Shown here: piece after piece, positions 11,030-21,608 of the stretch
How positions within the stretch are numbered: position 1 is the first letter of the stretch
How the letters are laid out: each line of letters begins with the position of its first letter
Source: Davidsoniella eucalypti
Lineage: Eukaryota > Ascomycota > Sordariomycetes > Microascales > Ceratocystidaceae
Assembly (NCBI GenBank): GCA_004009845.1
Contig: RMBW01000006.1
Coordinates: forward strand, 248,001-312,000
Direction: 5' to 3'
Length of the DNA stretch: 64,000 nt
Translations under genes and position numbers: made by a program
The notes under the pieces: model-generated
Database searches by the model: none
Seen by the model: only the letters and a program-made list of their open reading frames with translations
Told to the model about the DNA's origin: nothing

Positions 11030-13199
11030 TCAAGGCATATCCTCAGACTTCATGTAGTTGCCCCAATTCGACCGTTTTGCTTGCGGCTTTCCAGCAGGTA
11101 CGGCAGACGAGGGCGGCTTCTGAGGAAGCCCGTTGCTGCTACTGCTCCGGGTAGCACTCGATGCAGAGCCTGCTGATGGCGTTGTGTTTCCAGTGCTAGT
11201 AGCGTCTAGCTCGAGCTTTTCGAACTTGATGGGCTCGCCATTCTCTGACAATTCTTCGGCCATAGCACCATCGTCTTCGGCAACGTCAATCTCATCCTCA
11301 ATTTCAGGAGTGACAACGGGCTCCTTAGGAGGGGGAGATGGGGGCTTAGTCAAGATGATGCTAGCCTTGGCCATTAGGCCTTTCTGGCGCAGATAATCTA
11401 TAGACTCGAGAATAGACAGATCTTCCTGCTCTTTATCATTGAGAATCAACCGCTGGCGAATTGTCATCTTGCCATTGTTAGCTTCCTTCTCTCTAAGCGC
11501 TGCATCGCGTACGGCCGGGTCATGAACGAAGCGGCACTTGCCCTTCTTACCACAGTTACCTCCAGTAGAATAATATTTGCAGTGTTTCGTGACATCCGCT
11601 TTCTTGTCTTCCTCGGCCTGGCGTTTTCTGGCAGCTTCCTCTTCATCATCTTCGGAATCCGATGACGACTGGCGCAACTCATCACCTTCATCTTGCTGGT
11701 CACGCTTACGCTTGATGGAAGATTCGACCTTACGAAGCTGACGACGAAGCTTTTCGGCTTGTTTCTCAAGTCGCACAGCATCCTCCCGTTCGGCTTCCTC
11801 CTTTCTGGCAGCTTCTTCGCTAGCCTTCTTGGCCTCAACGCGCTCCTTGGTAGGAAAGTTCTTGCGACGATCGTTGACATAGGCTGGAAGATCGGTGATT
11901 CTGTGGCAACCCGTGTCAGTATTGTTTATTGCCTAAGGCGGGATATTCATGACGTATTCTTAGGTCAAAAAAACATGAGCTAAGAAACGAAAGAGAAAAG
12001 TTGTGAAGAACTTACTGCATAGTCTCTTGGCCCATCATTTCGGTCAGATACTTCTCTTCACCTTCATCATTGTCAGATGCACTTTCATCGCCAGGAGTCA
12101 GGCCTAAGGTGTTCGTCTTTCTCTTCTTCTTTTTGCCTGCCGCCACTAGGTCAGGCTTGTGAGTGTTGTGGTTATTGTTGTTGGTGTTGCCACTGTTAGA
12201 ATTGCTTTTGTCCTTGGTAGGCTTATCCTTATCCTTTTCCCTGTCCTCAGCATTGTTATGCTTCTTATAGGAGTGCTGTCCATGCGACTTGGAGTTATGA
12301 TGATGGTTGTTGTTATTGTTATTGTTATTGTTGGAGTGGTTTCCGTAGTGGTGATGACCGCCCTGGAAGTTGTGATTTCCACGACCACCGCGCGAATTTC
12401 CGTCACGGAAACTACCACCACGTCCACGGCCACGCTGGCCTGAACTGTTCTGATGGTTGTGATGGTGGTTGGGTTTGAAATGTTCTGATGGCACAGCAGT
12501 GGAAGTAGGAGGGGCAGGAGGGGGACCAAATCTGTAGGCCTGAGCACCAGGAGGACGGTGGTCGAATGATGGCTGGCCATAGCGGCTAGCTATGGAGTGC
12601 TGCTGCTCAGTAGCACTATGGCTGTTGCGATGGCCACTGCCACGATCGCCAAAGCCGCCGCGTCCACCACGGCTACCATTTCCGCCACTAGTGAAGGGCA
12701 CGGGATGGCCAGAAGCAGCAGGCCACTGAGCGGGGGGTTGCGCCGCATAGTGCGCGTTATACGAATCAGGATAACCCGATTCCCCATACACTGGCTGGGG
12801 GGCATATTGCGGCTGTCCATAGGGCGCGAAGTAGCTCGAAGTAGTAGAAACAGGAATGCTATGCGCCCGTGGAGGCGGAGGCGGGGGCGGTTGCTGGTAC
12901 GCGGAAGCAGCCGAGTGGGCAGGGTCACCAGACCAATATCCAGGATACTGGCCATGGTTGTAACCAGCAGCCGCCGCTGCTGCAGAGTGCGCATAGGCAC
13001 TCGCAGCGTCGGGGTAAGTAGAGGTATGACGCTGCTGTTGCGACTGATGCTGCCGGTTGTTGTACTGGCTGCCACCACGACCTCTGACTGATGCAGGACC
13101 ACCACGTCCACCCATCTGCGAGCCATATCCAGCTTGGGCGCGGTATGGCGCCGACGAGGCCCGCGGGGGAGGCGGCGGAGCACCGTAATTATAAGACAT
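11030..13199 (-). CDS. NUFIP1-domain, CCCH zinc-finger, RGG-box protein (Rsa1/NUFIP1-like)
   Basis: Two exons, 13199-12016 and 11900-11030, split by an intron with a GTAAGT donor and CTGAC branch point; the joined protein is 684 residues. The first ~390 residues are low complexity: MSYNYGAPPPPPR, Tyr/Gln/Pro-rich prion-like sequence, several RGG boxes (GSRGGRGG, GQRGRGRGG, NSRGGRG), a run of nine Asn followed by His, and Lys-rich NLS-like sequence. The exon junction encodes a NUFIP1 motif, ITDLPAYVNDRRKNFPTKERV, followed by a long charged coiled coil. A CCCH finger follows: C-KYYSTGGN-C-GKKGK-C-RFV-H (spacing C8-C5-C3-H). NUFIP1/Rsa1 proteins act with Bcd1, Hit1 and R2TP in box C/D snoRNP assembly; that role is inferred from the motif. 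The frame is open upstream to 13628 but without a better ATG context, so 13199 is chosen. Confidence 0.75.
12306..12333 (+). repeat. (GTT/ATT)n trinucleotide tract inside the NUFIP1-like coding region
   Basis: About nine triplets of GTT/ATT on the plus strand encode the poly-asparagine run on the minus strand. Such tracts are prone to length polymorphism between strains. Confidence 0.9.
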
Positions 13200-14130
13200 G
13201 ATTGCTGCTGCTAGGGTTTTTTCTATCGGTTTTCTGTCTGTCTGTAATGTCAAAGGGGAAACGGGGAGCGTAAAGCAGAGAGAGCAAGTAGAAAAAAAAG
13301 AAAAGAAAGGAAAAAGGAAAAATATATAGATATGACAATCGCCAGGCAAACAGAACTTTGATGCACGCAAGGGACAGGCGATAATATGTTGGGATATCAA
13401 TGAGATGGATAGTGAGAAGAGGACGATTGATACCAACCAAATCGACACAGACGCCCCAGAAGAAAGAAAAGAGGCACGATAGCTACTTGAGCGTTTCAAA
13501 TAAAGCGAACCAGGGATTCGAGGTTGTGATAAAAACAGTGAGATATCAGAGTCAATGCGGGCAGAGAAACCGATAAAAAAGATATCGACGAATTGCGAGC
13601 CAGGATGGAATCGATATTTCAAAGCCAAGAAATCTTATCGATAGTCAGCAATCGCTTGAAATTTGATTTTCAAGGCAAGGCAGAGATGGCGAACGTCGAA
13701 GACAAAGTCAAGGTAAATTGATAGATAAACAACATTGACGATCTTGTGATGATGAAGAAGGGAAGGGAAGAAAGGGCGTTTGGCCATTAAAGCCAAAACA
13801 GGCTGCGTTAAGCCTGCCCCACAGACGCGTGTCTGATTGGCCGACCGACCAGCGACCCGCTTAGTGCAAAAGATAGGTCACGTGCTTTCTAAAGAATCTC
13901 AACGACAAGCCATGATACTGGGCTTCTCGTCCAGCTTAAAGCAAAACAACATCACATTCTATGTCATTTGTAGTCATTTTCATGAATGAACACTCCTAGC
14001 CACAAGTATCTCATCGTCTCAAGTCGCAATACTGCAAGTACTCGGAAAAACAGCTCGTTGTTGGTTTTGCAGTGCAAACTCTCGTTTACCGAGTTTCGTT
14101 TGAGCTTACACGGCATCCAAGACATATAAA
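13200..14130. promoter_or_regulatory. Divergent promoter region NUFIP1-like / rpc25
   Basis: 0.93 kb between divergent starts. The half near 13200-13700 is purine-rich on the plus strand (pyrimidine-rich leader on the minus strand). An ATTGG (inverted CCAAT) is at 13836-13840 and a CACGTG E-box at 13879-13884. An ATG at 13686 opens only about 11 codons and is not considered a gene. Confidence 0.5.
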
Positions 14131-15035
14131 ATGTTCATTTTAGTGAGACCAATCAGCTTGCTATTCATATCCGATGGTCCTGTGCTAATATCGTGTTTTC
14201 GCTTAGACAAAAGTTGCTGATTTGGTACAGATTGCGCCTGATGACTTTTCCAAGCGCAGTCGAGATGCCATTGAAGACAATATCAACGCTAAATATGCTA
14301 ACAGAGTAAGGCATCTATGACTGTCTTTCAAAATGTATACCCGCTAACCAAACGGTGAACGAACAGGTTGTTCAGGGTATTGGCCTGTGTATATGTCTCT
14401 ATGATATTCTATGGACGTCCGAGGGTCTGATCGGTCATGGTGACGGCCTAGTCAACGTCAATGGTGAGCAAACAGCCTATTCTCACTCTTACGTCTCAGT
14501 AACCATCTAACACCCATTTCAGTTGAATTTCGTGTCGTAGTTTTCAGACCATTTAGAGGTGAGGTCATGCTGGGTAGAATACGGAGCTCAACACCTCAGG
14601 GAATCTACTGTAAGTCGCCTGTCTTTTACCCATATTGATGATACTAGCCCAGAACTAACTTGGGTTCAATAGTGAGAACAGATTTCTTTGACGATATATT
14701 CGTCGACATAGACAGCCTTCCAGCCGGCGTTGAATAGTAAGTACAAACATCCGAGATTCCCCCCAATCGTCTCATTTGCACTAACACTAGCCTACAGTGA
14801 TCATCAAAACCAAACATGGGTGTGGTCCTACCAAGACGAGGATTCTGGTTCGACAGAGAAACTTATCATGGACAATAACGAAATGGTTCGTTTTCAGGTC
14901 GTCGAAGAGGAATGGCACGACCAGACTCCCGACGGCCCCGCGCAAGCAGATGACCCCAGCCTAAGAAAAGCTCCCTACAAGATCAAGGGCAGTATGGCCA
15001 AAGAAGGTCTTGGTATTTGCTACTGGTGGGATTAG
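14131..15035 (+). CDS. rpc25: RNA polymerase III subunit RPC25/RPC8 (Rpb7-like stalk subunit)
   Basis: Stalk subunit of Pol III needed for transcription initiation at tRNA and 5S genes. Six exons: 14131-14142, 14207-14305, 14367-14463, 14523-14609, 14673-14736 and 14798-15035, joining in frame to 198 residues. Exon 1 holds just four codons (MFIL); splicing restores the RPC25 N-terminus MFIL-TKVADLVQIAPDDFSK. Residues ~30-80 contain the SHS2-type domain signature AIEDNINAKYANR and GLCICLYDILWTSEGLIGHGDG. The second half is the OB/S1-like RPC8 domain: VEFRVVVFRPFRGEVMLGRI, TPQGIYLRTDFFDDIFV, then QTWVWSYQDE. The protein ends GLGICYWWD, a typical RPC25 tail. It is slightly shorter than the yeast protein. 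All donors are GTRAG-like; the first is GTGAGA. Confidence 0.92.
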
Positions 15036-15274
15036 ACTGGACAACGCATACATCTTAGATGTGCTGCTGTTCATGTTATTTTTGCCCCGATTTGCTTTTG
15101 AAGCTTGCATTGCATAGGTGTACCGGTTTGGGATTGTTAAAATAAAAAGACTATCGAAAGGGTAGGTAGCTTGTCAACAAAGAAGGATATGGTGTTATGG
15201 GATATTCTAATGTTCTCTTTATTCAAAATAATATGACTTCTGCTATGAAATTATGGTAATGCTCTCCCTTTCTT

Positions 15275-16325
15275 TTACACCGATAGACTCGCAAGAAGTC
15301 TCTCTTCCACATTGTCAAGCACGGAGTAATGGTCGACGACCATCAAATTCTCAGCCTCGGCCTTGAACTGCTTGTCGGGATCCTGGCCAGGGCCAAACAT
15401 GGGAGGAGGGGCAGCACCCATTTGCTGGGCCATTTGGTTTGCGGCTGTGTTTCCAGTTAGAATTTGATCGCTTAAGCGTTTCAGTAGTGCTTATATAGAA
15501 AACTCACCATTGTTGCTACCCAGGATGAAGTTGAACACGGGCTGTAGACCGAAAATGCACAGAATGTACCAAGATATACTTGACATCCAGCGAGGATCCA
15601 TATCTTTGGTGGCAACACCCGCTTGGAGCATACTCTTGAACTTGATGGTGATAGGGAACGGTAGTTTCACTATTAAGTGTCATGTCAGCATACAAACATA
15701 CAAAACCAGTTTATGCAGTCTATGGTGAACCTACTTATGACGTAGCCACTGAAGAACGCATTGATCCAACTCATAATCAAAGTGTTTGGGATGATCATGG
15801 CCATGTTGTTCTTCATCATGCCCATCATGCCGTCCATAGCCGATGGATCTGTCAGGGGATTCGCCGGTGGCTGTCCCTTCTGGTCCGGGTTCTTCAAGAA
15901 TGTTCCGTTTTCAAAGGCAGAAACAAGCGCATCTCGGCGTGAGTCAAAAGACTTCTTTGAGAGCACAAAGTAGTTGGTCCGCGTGGCGATTCCCTGCTGT
16001 AGGGAACGTTGTTCGCGGATAGCCAACGGCTCGAGCTTCTTCGGTGGCGTTGCGAGGAAAACGGTAGCATAATGACGCAGGATGCCAGTCAGCACCTAGG
16101 AGGAGACAATAACAGAGATTAGCCAAGGCCGATGATGGCTCATAAGAACAATAAGTCGCTTCGTACCATGACAATAGTAATGGGAACCAGAATCCAGTAA
16201 CTGGTAGAAGATAGCGCATGTTAGCCATAGAAACTATATAGTTGTATATAACGGGACAGTTCGACAGGGCAAGCGTACAAAAGCTGGGGATCCCGCGGGA
16301 TTGTCTGAGGAACTAAAACGCCCAT
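15275..16325 (-). CDS. emc3: ER membrane protein complex subunit 3 (EMC3)
   Basis: Oxa1-superfamily core subunit of the EMC, an insertase for tail-anchored and multipass proteins at the ER. Five exons: 16325-16279, 16200-16167, 16095-15735, 15669-15508 and 15444-15275, joining to 257 residues. The N-terminus MGVLVPQTIPRDPQLFYW leads into TM1 (ILVPITIVMVLTGILRHY). The cytosolic part follows with TNYFVLSKKSFDSRR. An Met-rich loop (DGMMGMMKNNMAMI) and a second TM region (MSWINAFFSGYVIMKLPFPI) are next, and a third TM lies near ISWYILCIFGLQPVFNFIL. These blocks are typical of EMC3. The first two introns split the very N-terminus (47-nt and 34-nt exons). The 3' end converges on rpc25 with 239 nt between stops. 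Confidence 0.93.
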
Positions 16326-16667
16326 TTTGAAAGATAGTTGGAAAATCTGGCGAGTTCCTATAGTATATCAAAACAATAAATGCTTCAAAAATGATCGCGA
16401 TGTCATTCAGTCCGTCCTGGAAATACGTAAAGCGCAACTACATTTTTGACGGCAGAGCTACGGCTGAGCTGTTCTCTTGGTGTGGGGCGCAGATTACTAA
16501 GCATGGCCAAAGCTGCCAAACGCTAACAAAGCCAGGTTTCTAGATTCGACGTCAGGTTTCTTCTACCCAGCATTTCGTCTTTATTTCCACCATTACACCA
16601 CGCTATATTGTGCGCAAAAGTCTAGCCATCATAGTCTAGCCATCATATACGCTGTATACTCGCGACC
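16326..16667. promoter_or_regulatory. Short divergent promoter emc3 / spc2
   Basis: Only 342 nt separate the starts of two ER membrane-protein biogenesis genes (emc3 and spc2), so they probably share control elements. A short direct duplication 'TAGCCATCATA' occurs at about 16624-16648 just before the spc2 ATG. Confidence 0.55.
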
Positions 16668-17387
16668 ATGGCGTCCCCAAGAGTGACTCTATACAACACT
16701 ACCGGTATGCCCGAACCATCTTCTCGTTCGCTAAGCCAGTCAACATGTTAACCCTGTTCCCATTTTCCTCCAGAACTCAAGGCGACCTCCGATGAGGCCA
16801 TTCCCAACTATCTGAATTCACTCAAGTTCAAGCAGAACAACTTTCTTTCCGATGTCCGCCAAGGCCTAGGCTTTGCAGCCGTCATAACCGCCGGTGCCTG
16901 CTTCGCATGGGACTACAAGCTAGGATTCGAAAGTACTAAGCTATACACACTCATCGCCGTAGCTTTATACGCGTTCCTAAACGGTCTTATCTCGCTATGG
17001 ACCTTCTTTGTCGAGAAAAACATCGTATACGAAGGCGTTGCGCCTGACGGAAGCAAGCTTTCTCTAGGCACCGAGGCTTCCAAAAGCTCAGTCATCTACA
17101 AGATCGAAGCTACCATTACTAGCAAGGACAACAAGACTCGCAAGCTCGAGTTCGAGGCCCCCTTCAACGCTTGGTTCGACGAGATGGGTCATTTTGTCGC
17201 TCTGCCCTTTCAGCAGATGCTCGCCTCAAATATTGCGCTGATTGGAGGCATCGATCCTCAACGAGCAGTCGACTTCCACAAGCATCTACGTAGCCTGTCT
17301 CCTGAAACGTTGGATATTTTGGTAGCTGACGCAAGTGCTACAACAACTGGTACGGACACGGCGTCTGGCGCGGCCACTCGCAGATGA
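16668..17387 (+). CDS. spc2: Signal peptidase complex subunit SPC2 (SPCS2/SPC25)
   Basis: Non-catalytic subunit of the ER signal peptidase complex, bridging it to the translocon. Two exons, 16668-16704 and 16774-17387, give 216 residues. Conserved features: an N-terminal cytosolic segment with NYLNSLKFKQNNFLSDVRQGLGF, then two closely spaced transmembrane helices (about residues 52-68 and 75-97: AAVITAGACFAWDY and LYTLIAVALYAFLNGLISLW). A cytosolic beta-rich domain follows (VIYKIEATI, KLEFEAPFNAWFDEMGHFV). The tail is Ala/Thr-rich. The intron has a GTATGC donor and CAG acceptor. Head-to-head pairing with emc3 places two ER protein-biogenesis genes on a shared promoter. Confidence 0.9.
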
Positions 17388-18022
17388 TAATTGTCACAGT
17401 TTAGATTTTCAATTTAAGACATTTGAATGTATGAAAGATGGTAATTATTCTAGTGCTATTAAAAAGTATGCTTTGATCATAAAAAGTTGTGAAAACATAT
17501 AAGCAATGCCTAGGTGTTGTTTGTTACCAGTATAGGACTTATAAAATAAATGTATCTCTTGGTGATCGATAATGAATCAATTGACACGTTGATATCCAGA
17601 ATGCGACTGATTAGTTAAGCCCTACCTTTGTCCTTGTAAAAGATAGGCCTTTCGGGCGAAAGAATACTGTTCTAGACAAGTGACCTTGAAGAATGACGAA
17701 TATTTAGTTCAGAGACAGATATAGCATAGAGTATATAATGTACATATACTAACTAAGTTAATGAACATTATTATATAGCATAAAACATGATAATAATAAC
17801 TAAAGAATCAAAAGACAGGTAATAGTAAAATGATATAGAAAGAAAAAGATATGAAAGATATAAAAATGGGCGTAAAAATAAATGGCAGAAGAAAAAAAGG
17901 GATGAAAGTAAATAAATCAAAACTACATCGCTGAACTCCAAAAGATAAAACGCATGCTTGTAAGCGCTTCTATATGATAGGCCCTTAAATATGAGAAGGA
18001 TAAAAAATCGAAGTCGACGTAA
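17388..18022. other. Convergent 3' intergenic region, AT-rich
   Basis: 635 nt of AT-rich sequence between the spc2 and spt2 stops; no gene is seen. A TGTACATA motif occurs near 17738. Confidence 0.5.
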
Positions 18023-19279
18023 TCAACGGCCTCGCATAAGCTCGCGCCTGCGCTGTTGCTTTTCTAGTTTACGAAGACGTTCCCGTTCTTCTTCAAGGCG
18101 GTCGTCACGGCGAGCGATGCGTTCCGCCATAGCTTCCTCGTCGTCGATCTCACTTAGGCCGGCTTCCATGTCAGAAGATCCATCCGAGTCATAATCATTG
18201 TACTTGTATATCTTGCTCTGGTAGCTGAAAGGCTCCTCGCCTTCATCTTCGTCTTCATCGGCAATGAAGTCATCCATTTCGTCGTCTTTTTCTTCGTATC
18301 TTGACACCCTAGAGCGTTCGTACGATGGTGCTTTTAACAGTGCACCTCCGGGATTATGCTTCTTGGGCTTGGCGGAAGGTGCGGATGGTCTAGCCGTTCC
18401 TGTGTAACCAGTGCTTGGTGGTGGCTTGCGAACCTTCTTTTCAGGCTCCGCGGACTTCTTAGCCGTCTTCACGCCCTTGGTGCCAGAATCGGCAGACGCT
18501 AAAGACTTCTTATCTCGAGTGGCGCCACCGGGAGTCCTAGAAGATGCCGGTGTAGACTTGGCTGCTGGTGCGCGTTTGCTGGAAGCAGCACGTTTTTCTG
18601 CCTTGAGCTGCTCCATTTTCTCCATGCGTTCCCTTTTGCTCAAGCCCTTCTCAACTTTCTTGTGCTGGATCTTGCCTACTTGGCCCATGACTTCCTGTGC
18701 CCGTTGAGCACGAGCCATAATCTCTTGAAAAGATCCCTTCTTTGGGGGCGCAGAAGAAGTGGCGGCCTGCTGGACCGATCGTTGCAAGGGCTTCGATGGT
18801 GCGGGACGACCTGTAGATCCGGGCTTTGAGATACCATTTGAGGGTGTGGGACGGGGCCGTGTATTCGATGTGGTCAAACTACGAGTTGGTGGTTGCGAGG
18901 GCAGAGGACGGGAGGCTGTAGATCTCTCGAGCGGTCGTGACGATGGTGCCGGGGGCCTTGCTGAGCCATTTCCGGGGGCGTTATTTGAAGTGGGTCTCGG
19001 AGGCAGGTTTGATCGCATGCTGTGTTCACTACGCGCCAGCCGCGAAGCTGAGGAGTTTGTATTAGGCTGGCGAGGTGGAGGGGGATGAGCGCGGGGGGCT
19101 GACGAGCCGGAGCCGGTGATTTGCGCGAGAAGACTACCGATCTTGATGTTCGTGGCATTGTTAGCGATATTTTCACGGTCGCAAGAAAAAACTAAGCCGA
19201 CCGTGTATAGTACAAAGCGTGTATATACAGATCCCAGGCTATATGCATACATGGCATACGTATTACTTACCGAAGACAT
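18023..19279 (-). CDS. spt2: SPT2-family histone chaperone / chromatin protein
   Basis: Binds H3-H4 and acts during transcription elongation to limit spurious transcription. Preferred model: exon 1 is 19279-19271 (three codons, MSS), donor GTAAGT, branch CGCTAAC, acceptor CAAG ending at 19142, and exon 2 is 19141-18023, giving 375 residues. The 129-nt intron is a multiple of three with no stop, so retention would add 43 residues. The central part is Pro/Ser-rich and disordered, then Lys/Ala-rich with a basic coiled coil (KKVEKGLSKRERMEKMEQ). The C-terminal SPT2 domain is clear: DEMDDFIADEDEDEGEE, YKYNDYDSDGSSDMEAG, IDDEEAMAERIARRDDRLEEE, then basic RRRELMRGR. The DSD..SDMEA motif is the H3-H4 contact region in the family. 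Confidence 0.82.
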   Translation of the reverse strand: MSSVSNTYAMYAYSLGSVYTRFVLYTVGLVFSCDRENIANNATNIKIGSLLAQITGSGSSAPRAHPPPPRQPNTNSSASRLARSEHSMRSNLPPRPTSNNAPGNGSARPPAPSSRPLERSTASRPLPSQPPTRSLTTSNTRPRPTPSNGISKPGSTGRPAPSKPLQRSVQQAATSSAPPKKGSFQEIMARAQRAQEVMGQVGKIQHKKVEKGLSKRERMEKMEQLKAEKRAASSKRAPAAKSTPASSRTPGGATRDKKSLASADSGTKGVKTAKKSAEPEKKVRKPPPSTGYTGTARPSAPSAKPKKHNPGGALLKAPSYERSRVSRYEEKDDEMDDFIADEDEDEGEEPFSYQSKIYKYNDYDSDGSSDMEAGLSEIDDEEAMAERIARRDDRLEEERERLRKLEKQQRRRELMRGR

Positions 19280-20165
19280 GACTTGTATATATGATCTGGT
19301 TACGGGTCCCTTGATGTATACAAGCGATTGAGGTTATTAAAACACCTTCAAATCGCTGGAGCACGTCGATTCTGGTGACGGCCAAGCCCGTTCACGTAAA
19401 TTAAACCCTCCGTGCTGCGACCAGTTGTATTTGATTGTCAGATAAGGACCTAGTGCTGTAAATCGCGACGCCTACAAAAACAAAGAAGAAAATTCAGTTT
19501 CCTGGCCGTTTTCGTCGTGTTTTTTGGGGACGAAAATTGATGATGTCCCGAGAAACGCGATGGAAATCGGGCAGAACACAACGGCGTTATATGCTGAGCA
19601 GAAAGTGAAAGATAATGTGAAAAGGCAAAATACTGGCAGCCAGAAGATTCCTCTATACCAAAACTTTACCAGTAGCCCGTTATGGTTAGTAAGCAGAGGT
19701 GTGGCTTGTATATTTACGTGTGGCGCTAAGGGCCAATGATATCAGACATGCCAACTCTCAGCCACTACCCCACAAATCTCGCCCTAAGCTGCAAAATTCC
19801 GGGCACACAAAGTAGACCCCTCAAAATTGATGAACTTTTTTGTGGTTTCGTGGTGAATCTAATTCTTATCACTTCCGCCATCAACAACTTTTCGACCCGA
19901 AGATTCAGTCTCCGCCTCAATTCTTGCGGTTAAATCGATTGACCTCTCGTGTCTATAACAAAAAGTGAGTCTTGACCCAGACCCCTACCACCCAGCATCT
20001 CGATTATAGTCCTCAAACCACGATATCAATCTCGATTTCGACTATCAAAAATCAACGATACAAATTTCGACGACACCTTGGCCTCGACCTTTGAACATCC
20101 ACACAATACCGCACAACCCAAGCTATAACATTATCTCTAACACATTCGACCTTCAGTCATTCACA
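19280..20165. promoter_or_regulatory. Divergent promoter region spt2 / rpp2
   Basis: 0.89 kb between divergent starts. The rpp2-proximal 250 nt are C/A- and pyrimidine-rich like a ribosomal-protein leader, and include a probable 5'UTR intron listed separately. No protein gene is supported. Confidence 0.5.
19965..20156 (+). other. Probable 5'UTR intron of rpp2
   Basis: GTGAGTC donor at 19965, CTCTAAC branch-like motif at 20135-20141 and a TTCAG acceptor ending at 20156, nine nt before the rpp2 ATG. The 192-nt length is larger than local coding introns. Leader introns are common in fungal ribosomal-protein genes. Inferred from splice signals only. Confidence 0.4.
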
Positions 20166-20580
20166 ATGAAGTTCCTCGCTGCCTACCTGCTGCTCGGCCT
20201 TGCCGGCAACACCTCCCCCTCCAAGGAGGAAATCACCAAGGTCCTGTCCGCCGTCGGTATCGAGTCTGACGATGAGCGCCTGGAGAAGCTTCTATCTGAG
20301 CTCGAAGGCAAGGATATCGCCACTGTATGTTGCACCCTAGTCCCCCATGTCTCATGAGTGACACCCGCCGTCAAAACTCCCGAGTTTGCCTGTACTAACA
20401 TCCATATAGCTGATCGCTGAGGGTTCCACCAAGCTGGCTTCCGTTTCTTCCGGTGGCTCTGGCCCTGCTGCCTCTGGTGCTGCTGGTGCTTCCGGCGCTG
20501 CTGAGGAGGCCAAGGAGGAGGAGAAGGAGGAGGAGAAGGAGGAGTCCGATGATGACATGGGCTTCGGTCTGTTCGACTAA
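20166..20580 (+). CDS. rpp2: 60S acidic ribosomal stalk protein P2
   Basis: Lateral-stalk protein of the large ribosomal subunit that recruits translational GTPases with P1 and P0. Exons 20166-20324 and 20410-20580 give 109 residues, the normal P2 length. The start MKFLAAYLLLGLAGN is the P2 (not P1) signature. The helical dimerisation domain spans residues 1-60 (SKEEITKVLSAVGIESDDERLEKLLSELEGKD), then a Gly/Ala/Ser hinge, a Lys/Glu-rich segment (residues ~85-100), and the universal stalk tail SDDDMGFGLFD, which binds elongation factors. The intron sits at the GKDIAT-LIAEGS junction with a GTATGT donor. Confidence 0.96.
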
Positions 20581-21608
20581 ACGGTTCGATCGTTATCATG
20601 ATTGCGAACATCAAAAAGTAAAAAACTCATCATCAATTGGACAAAAATACTTCTCAAAACAACAACCTACCTGCATATAATGACAATATTAACGTGATAT
20701 GTTTCTCGATTTAGAATCAGGTACGATTATCTTGATATACTTTTGAAAGATTACTAACACTACACCATTTCCAAAATTTTATGTCTTTAACCTGCATCAT
20801 GGTAAAATAAACTAAGAACATTCTGCATGCATGGCTACCCTCTATAGGGTTAGCGTTACACTGACCCTAGATCAAGGGCCTAAATTGGCGAGTTGACTTT
20901 GCAGACGCAGGAGCAAGTCTAAGAGTTCTAAGACGAGCTACATAAAAGCGCAAGAATGGACCAATTAGAATAGAAAATATTGAACAAACAGTGGGTCTGT
21001 TGGCCGGGCAACGACGCGCTCGGATTGGCCTAGTAAATTTTGGTGCAGAGACCCTTGAAGGGGGGAGCTTATCAAAGCAAAGCAACGCAAAATAGAGCAG
21101 CCCATAATGGTCGCCATGATCGATTATGCGACAAGGTGAAGAGTAGCCATAATCTTCTTTTGTTATTATTCCATAGTACCTCTACTCTGACGCTCCAAGC
21201 CTGTGACTGCCTTGTTTTGCTTGCCTTTTGCCCACTGCCTTCAGTTCCTTCCCTTGCTTGATTCTAAGAGCCAGTCTAGTCTATTTACTACCCTATTTAC
21301 TGGTGGTCTATACTGTGTTGTTTTGTATTCTCATCTGTTTTGCAGTGTATCAGCCCGTATTTTGGTCCTTGTTCCTCGCCCATCAGCTCTTAGCAGTCTT
21401 TTCCTGGTATACTCACTTCCTAACCTCTTACTTCTTCACTTCTCCAGTGGCTTAGCCGGTCGTTGCCGTGCTATTTCATCCCCTCATAATATCACCCACA
21501 AACGGCGCCATTTTGCTATCTGGTCCGGCCTTTATTTCGTGAAAACTCTTGTCCCCCGATCTAGTCGCCGTTTCTCCGCCAGTTATCACATACGCATCCT
21601 CTCCGATC
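20581..21608. other. Intergenic region between rpp2 and mps1
   Basis: 1.03 kb between tandem genes. The first part is rpp2 3' sequence. Around 20843-20880 is a palindrome-like cluster of CCCTATA/TAGGGTTAG motifs, and an ATTGG lies at 21024-21028. From about 21130 the sequence is pyrimidine-rich, consistent with the mps1 leader. The frame is open upstream of the chosen mps1 ATG but contains no other ATG. Confidence 0.5.

Noticed and set aside
13686..13720. ATG with good context (MANVEDKVK) upstream of rpc25
   Set aside because: The frame closes after about 11 codons and no splice continuation gives a known protein; the RPC25 N-terminus is fully explained by the exon at 14131.
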